A stretch of DNA of 64,000 bases from Stenotrophomonas koreensis (GTDB taxonomy: Bacteria > Pseudomonadota > Gammaproteobacteria > Xanthomonadales > Xanthomonadaceae). The notes beneath the pieces are model-generated. The model did no database searches and was not told the origin of the DNA. It worked only from the letters and a program-made list of their open reading frames with translations. A program made the translations under genes and the position numbers. The stretch covers positions 18,832-82,831 of the forward strand of contig NZ_LDJH01000003.1 in the NCBI RefSeq assembly GCF_001431525.1. Reading direction: 5' to 3'. The stretch's first letter is position 1, and every line of letters begins with the position of its first letter. Below, piece by piece: positions 60,271 through 64,000 of this stretch.

Positions 60271-60862
60271 TCAGGGGATGGACACCATGCGCACGCACAG
60301 CTGTTGCGCATTGCCGGCCGATTCGCCCTGCGGGTAGACGCTGACCTGCAACCCGGGCTTGCTGAAGATTTCGCGCTGCAGCTGGCCGTGCCCGCCATGG
60401 AAGGAGGCACGCTGCAGGCCCTGCGCCTCCAGCCTGGCGGTGAACCCGGCGTAGTCCAGCTGGCACAGCGTCTGCATCGAGGCGCTGTCACCGATGCTGC
60501 TGTCATCGGTGCTGTTGTTGAAGCTCAGTTCGAAGCGCGGTTGCTGCCGGCTGTCCAGCAGCACGCCGTAATTCCAGTTGTCATCCAGCTGCACCCCGAA
60601 GCCATGCCGGGTGTTGTCGCCATCGGCCTGCTGCAGCGGCTGGCCCATGTGCCGGCCAACGTGCTCGATGGTCAGGTCAGACAGCTGCCGGCTGTGCTGG
60701 ATCAGGCCAAGCACGGCCTGCAAGGCTGCGGACGCCTCCTGAGGCGCCTGCTGGACACGTTTCAGGGAGGTGTCCTGCGGGGCTGGCTGCCTGGCCATGG
60801 CCACACGCGGTCAGGCCGGCGAGGCTGAGGGACAGGGCAAGGGTCACGGGAGAAGAAGGCAT
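60271..60862 (-). pseudogene. Lipoprotein of unknown function with an N-terminal frameshift
   Basis: The ATG at 60862 begins a good lipoprotein signal (MPSSPVTLALSLSLAGLTAC). The body (ARQPAPQDTSLKRVQQAP... to SIP at 60271) lies in another frame that starts at about 60798. One extra base near 60797-60803 (around GGCCATGGCC) separates them; removing it gives about 196 residues. Used alone, the body could be translated from ATG 60798 as a cytoplasmic protein of about 175 residues. I recognise no family. It converges on the broken effector, with a 120-bp gap. Confidence 0.6.
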
Positions 60863-61035
60863 GGGCAACGGTAGCGCGGCGGCAGCACCGCAAGAAGCGG
60901 CTGAGCGGCGCACTCAGGCAGGGCATATCGCCGGGTCCGATACCTTTAAACAGACACTGCCGGCCTTGCCGCGCGGAAGGTCACAGATCGCGCAGTGAAC
61001 CTGGATGGACCACACCCAGGCTGAAGTGCGCCGGC

Positions 61036-62058
61036 TTACTGGACCGGCGCGCACATCGCCTCGTTGCCGCGCAGCTTGTCCATGCGCGAGCGGGCTTCCA
61101 GGCAGGCCTGGCGTGCCTGTTGCTGCTGTGCCTGCTGCTGGCGGGCGCTGGCCGTGGCGGCCTGCTGTTTCTGCGTGCGTACCCGTGCCACGGCGGCACG
61201 GATCTGCGGCATCGCCGCCTGCGCGGCCTTCTCGCCTTCGACGATGGCACGGTCACGCTGGGCGAAATCGGCCGCGCCGATATCCAGTACCTGCGGGCGG
61301 ATCACCACATCGGCGCGGGCCAGTTCCTGCTCGCCCAGGCGCTGGCCCATGATCGCGATGGACTGGTTGACCGTGCCGAGCAGGCCGTCCGGACGCTGGC
61401 CGGAAGCCTTGCTGGAAATGTCCACCGCAATCACCACCTCGGCGCCGAGCTGGCGCGCCGCATCCACCGGCACCGGTGAAACCACGCCGCCATCGACATA
61501 GGTCTTGCCGCTGATCGCCACCGGCTCGAACACCCCGGGAATCGAGCTGGAGGCGCGCACCGCCTGGCCGACATTGCCACGGGTGAACACGGTGCGCTCA
61601 CCGGTTTCCAGCTGGGTGGCGACCACCGCCAGCGGTTTGCGCATCTGCTGCAGGTTGCGGTTTCCCAGCAGTTCGTTGACGTAGTCCTGCAGCTTCTGGC
61701 CCTGGATCAGGCCACCGGAGAACAGGCGTACATCCCGGATCGAAGCCTGGTCCAGGGCAACGGCCTTTTCCTGCATTTCAAAGGCATCCATGCCGCTGGC
61801 ATACAGCGCACCGACCACGCTGCCGGCACTGGTGCCGGAAATCACCACCGGCTCGAAGCCGTTGGCTTCCAGCATCTTGATCACGCCGATGTGGGCAAAG
61901 CCCTTGGCCGCCCCACCGCCCAGCGCCACACCGATCTTCACCGGTTCGGTGCGCACCACCGGTGCGGCTGGCGCATCGGGACGGGTGTTGTCACCGCCGC
62001 AGGCGGCCAGCAGCAGGGTCAGGGAGGAAGCAAGGGCAGCAAGACGGATCGTGGCCAT
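61036..62058 (-). CDS. Patatin-like phospholipase lipoprotein (RssA/NTE-type)
   Basis: 340 residues from the ATG at 62058. Signal peptide and lipobox LLAAC, then a patatin domain: oxyanion loop GVALGGGAAKGFAHIG, nucleophile Ser in GTSAGS, and the Asp of the dyad in YVDGGV. A C-terminal Gln/Ala/Arg-rich coiled region (about 275-320) follows. Likely an envelope serine hydrolase acting on lipids. It lies 103 bp downstream of the response regulator gene on the same strand, so possibly coexpressed. Confidence 0.9.
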   Translation of the reverse strand: MATIRLAALASSLTLLLAACGGDNTRPDAPAAPVVRTEPVKIGVALGGGAAKGFAHIGVIKMLEANGFEPVVISGTSAGSVVGALYASGMDAFEMQEKAVALDQASIRDVRLFSGGLIQGQKLQDYVNELLGNRNLQQMRKPLAVVATQLETGERTVFTRGNVGQAVRASSSIPGVFEPVAISGKTYVDGGVVSPVPVDAARQLGAEVVIAVDISSKASGQRPDGLLGTVNQSIAIMGQRLGEQELARADVVIRPQVLDIGAADFAQRDRAIVEGEKAAQAAMPQIRAAVARVRTQKQQAATASARQQQAQQQQARQACLEARSRMDKLRGNEAMCAPVQ

Positions 62059-62161
62059 GGACGCAGCGACGGATGGGAGGGCAAGGCGTGCAGCATAGAC
62101 CCTGCCTGTGGGGCGGGCATCACCGGCTGCCGGGAACCGGCAATCGCGGCGTGGCCAGGGT

Positions 62162-62797
62162 TCAGATGACCTGCAGGGTGATGGCCTTGAGCACCGCACG
62201 GGTGCGGTCGCGGGTATCGAGCTTGTCCAGGATCACCGACACGTAGTTCTTCACCGTGCCCTCGGCCAGGAACAGGCTGCCGGCGATTTCGCGGTTGCTG
62301 TAGCCGCCGGCCATCAGGCGCAGCACGGCCACTTCCTTGGCACTGAACAGGGCCCTGGGGGCGCCGTCGGCGTGGTAGCGGTAGCGCTGGCGTACGTTGT
62401 CGGTACTGACCGGCTGCAGCAGGGTCTTTCCGGCAGCCAGCTGCATGATGGCCGCCTGCAGGTCGGCCGGATCGGCGTCCTTGAGCAGGAAGCCCTGGGC
62501 CCCGGCGGCGGTTGCCTGCAGCAGCAGGTCGGCCTCGTCGAAAGTGGTCAACAGCAGGCAGGGGGTGGTATCGCCCCGGGCGCGCAGCTGGCACACCGCC
62601 TCGATGCCGTCCAGGCCGGGCATGCGGATGTCGCTGACCACCACCTGCACAGGCTGCCCAGCCAACTGCTGCAGCAAGGTGTTGCCATCGGCGGCCTCGA
62701 ACACGATCTCAAGGCCCTGTTGCTGCAGCAGCGAACGCAGCCCGGCCCGGATCAGGGCCTGGTCATCGGCCAGGGCAATGCGCAGCGCGCCGCTCAT
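62162..62797 (-). CDS. NarL/LuxR-type response regulator
   Basis: 211 residues: receiver domain with phosphoacceptor Asp56 (VVVSDIRMPGLDG), acidic pocket ALADD, Thr in LLLTTFDE and Lys in LLKDADP. The C-terminal LuxR helix-turn-helix is LSAKEVAVL-like (FSAKEVAVLRLMAGGYSNRE, IAGSLFLAEGTVKNYV). The start overlaps the kinase stop by 4 bases (ATGA), so the pair is translationally coupled. Resembles DesR-type regulators. Confidence 0.93.
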   Translation of the reverse strand: MSGALRIALADDQALIRAGLRSLLQQQGLEIVFEAADGNTLLQQLAGQPVQVVVSDIRMPGLDGIEAVCQLRARGDTTPCLLLTTFDEADLLLQATAAGAQGFLLKDADPADLQAAIMQLAAGKTLLQPVSTDNVRQRYRYHADGAPRALFSAKEVAVLRLMAGGYSNREIAGSLFLAEGTVKNYVSVILDKLDTRDRTRAVLKAITLQVI

Positions 62798-63885
62798 GCG
62801 GGAAACCGCGCCTGCAGTTGCAGGCTGCCCGACGCACTGCGTCCCACCTGCAGTTGTCCGCCCTGTTCGACGATGCGTTCGTGCATGCCGGTCAGGCCGT
62901 TGCCCCAGCGCGGCAGCTGTCGCAGGCTGCCGTCATCGGCGATGCACAGCCGCAGGGTGCTGCCGTCCTGCGACAACTGCACGTGCAGGGTACGGGCCTG
63001 GCTGTGGCGCGCGCTGTTGGTGAGCGCTTCCTGCACGCAACGCAGCAGTACATGGGCCAGCTCGGGATTGTCGATGCGCACATGCTCATCGATGTCCAGT
63101 TCCAGACGCGGCCGCGGCAGTGGGGCGGCCAGCGCACGCAGCGCGGTGGCAATGTCCAGCTGGCCGGTATCGCGCATGGCCTGCACCACCGCGCGCAGGT
63201 CAGTGAGCAGCTCGGCGCTGAGCTGCTGGCACAGCTGCAGCTCAGCACTGGCACCGGGCGCGCTGGCCAGCGCACGCAGGTGCAGGCGCAGGGCGGTGAG
63301 CTTGTGCCCGGCCACGTCATGCAGCTCGCGTGACAGCCGCAAGCGCTCGGCATCGCGCAGCTGGTCGGCATGCAGGGCGCGGGTGGCCAGCAGGTCGACA
63401 TGGGCCAGGGTCAGGCGGTCACGAGCCTGCTCGGCAACCTGCGCGTAATGCACGGTGAGCATGGCAAATCCCTGGAAGCCGGCAAAGGACAGCACCACCA
63501 GCAGCGGCTGGCTGTGCATCGGCCGCAGCAGCAGGTACAGCACCAGATTGACCAGCCCCATCCACAGCAGGGCCTGGCGCAGCGGCCAGGTGGCCGCGGC
63601 CTGGGCAGCCAGCAGCACCAGCAGTGCCGGCGCGATGCCACTGCCGGGCAGCATGGCCAGCCCCAGTGCGCTGCCCGCCTCGACCAACAGCAGCCAGCGG
63701 CGCAGGTGTTCGCGGGCCGGGTACAGCAGGGTGCCCAGATAGGCGGCCAGGAACAGGCCGGCGCAGCCCCAGCGCAATGCCAGGTGGTCCGGTTGCCCCA
63801 GGTGCAGGGTCATGGCCACCGTGGCCCAGGTCAGCAGGCCGGCCAGGGTGAGGGGGTGGCGCAGGGAGGGGCGGGCGGCTGGCAT
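62794..63885 (-). CDS. Membrane sensor histidine kinase (HisKA_3, DesK/NarX type)
   Basis: 363 residues from the ATG at 63885. About five or six N-terminal membrane segments (residues 12-145) with almost no periplasmic loop, then a dimerisation helix with His189 (RLRLSRELHDVAGHKLTALR). The ATPase region follows with N-box CVQEALTNSARHS and G-box GNGLTGMHERI. The topology resembles DesK, which senses membrane state. It is paired with the response regulator through a 4-base overlap. The signal is not known. Confidence 0.92.
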   Translation of the reverse strand: MPAARPSLRHPLTLAGLLTWATVAMTLHLGQPDHLALRWGCAGLFLAAYLGTLLYPAREHLRRWLLLVEAGSALGLAMLPGSGIAPALLVLLAAQAAATWPLRQALLWMGLVNLVLYLLLRPMHSQPLLVVLSFAGFQGFAMLTVHYAQVAEQARDRLTLAHVDLLATRALHADQLRDAERLRLSRELHDVAGHKLTALRLHLRALASAPGASAELQLCQQLSAELLTDLRAVVQAMRDTGQLDIATALRALAAPLPRPRLELDIDEHVRIDNPELAHVLLRCVQEALTNSARHSQARTLHVQLSQDGSTLRLCIADDGSLRQLPRWGNGLTGMHERIVEQGGQLQVGRSASGSLQLQARFPA

Positions 63886-64000
63886 GGGGCCATCCTGCGG
63901 TGAGCGCGGGGCAGCCGACAAGACGACAGGCCAAGAAAGTGACTTCCGGCAGGGTGGATGGGTGACCACGGCAACTGCCCGCCTCAGCCCGCCAGCGGCG

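Overview
The window is the replication-origin region of a high-GC gammaproteobacterial chromosome of the Xanthomonadaceae, most like Stenotrophomonas or Xanthomonas. The assignment is inferred from gene content and order: rpmH-rnpA-yidC-mnmE leading left and dnaA-dnaN-recF-gyrB leading right, then a TPR protein, tonB-exbB-exbD-exbD and pdxJ, plus a degraded effector with a C-terminal domain typical of the Xanthomonadaceae bacteria-killing type IV secretion system (X-T4SS).

Layout, left to right. 1-6.6 kb: recC and the 5' part of recB (RecBCD nuclease; the recB 3' end is outside the window). 7.1-11.1 kb: a complete mlaFEDCBA cluster for phospholipid transport between the envelope membranes. 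11.3-26 kb: mixed housekeeping genes (glutathione peroxidase, rmuC, exported nucleoside deoxyribosyltransferase-like protein, LysE-type exporter, M19 dipeptidase, an AI-2E permease fused to extra C-terminal domains, rlmI, terC behind a yybP-ykoY manganese riboswitch, rhomboid protease, glycerophosphodiesterase) and a lipoprotein fusing a NodB deacetylase, a caspase-like peptidase, an EF-hand loop and TPRs. 26-37.4 kb: the origin core, with DnaA boxes in the dnaA-dnaN gap and again in the dnaN-recF gap, and two perfect 16-bp parS palindromes, one of them inside recF.

37.4-43 kb: CPBP and M48 proteases, a TPR protein, and TonB with ExbB and two ExbD paralogues. 43-57.7 kb: pdxJ, cardiolipin synthase, radical SAM and 2OG-Fe oxygenases, fbp, an MgtC/DUF4010 membrane protein, tyrB, a TonB-dependent receptor, eda, a HEPN protein, cysteine dioxygenase, and phhA divergent from an Lrp-type regulator. 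57.9-60.9 kb is an accessory island: a lipoprotein resembling an immunity protein, an X-T4SS effector broken by two frameshifts, and a second lipoprotein broken by one. 61-63.9 kb: a histidine kinase/response regulator pair upstream of a patatin-like lipoprotein.

Functional themes are origin firing and segregation (dnaA, DnaA boxes, parS), envelope lipid homeostasis (Mla, cls, YidC, GDPD, patatin), TonB-energised uptake, and aromatic amino acid catabolism (phhA, Lrp, tyrB). I saw no tRNA, rRNA, insertion sequence, phage or CRISPR array.
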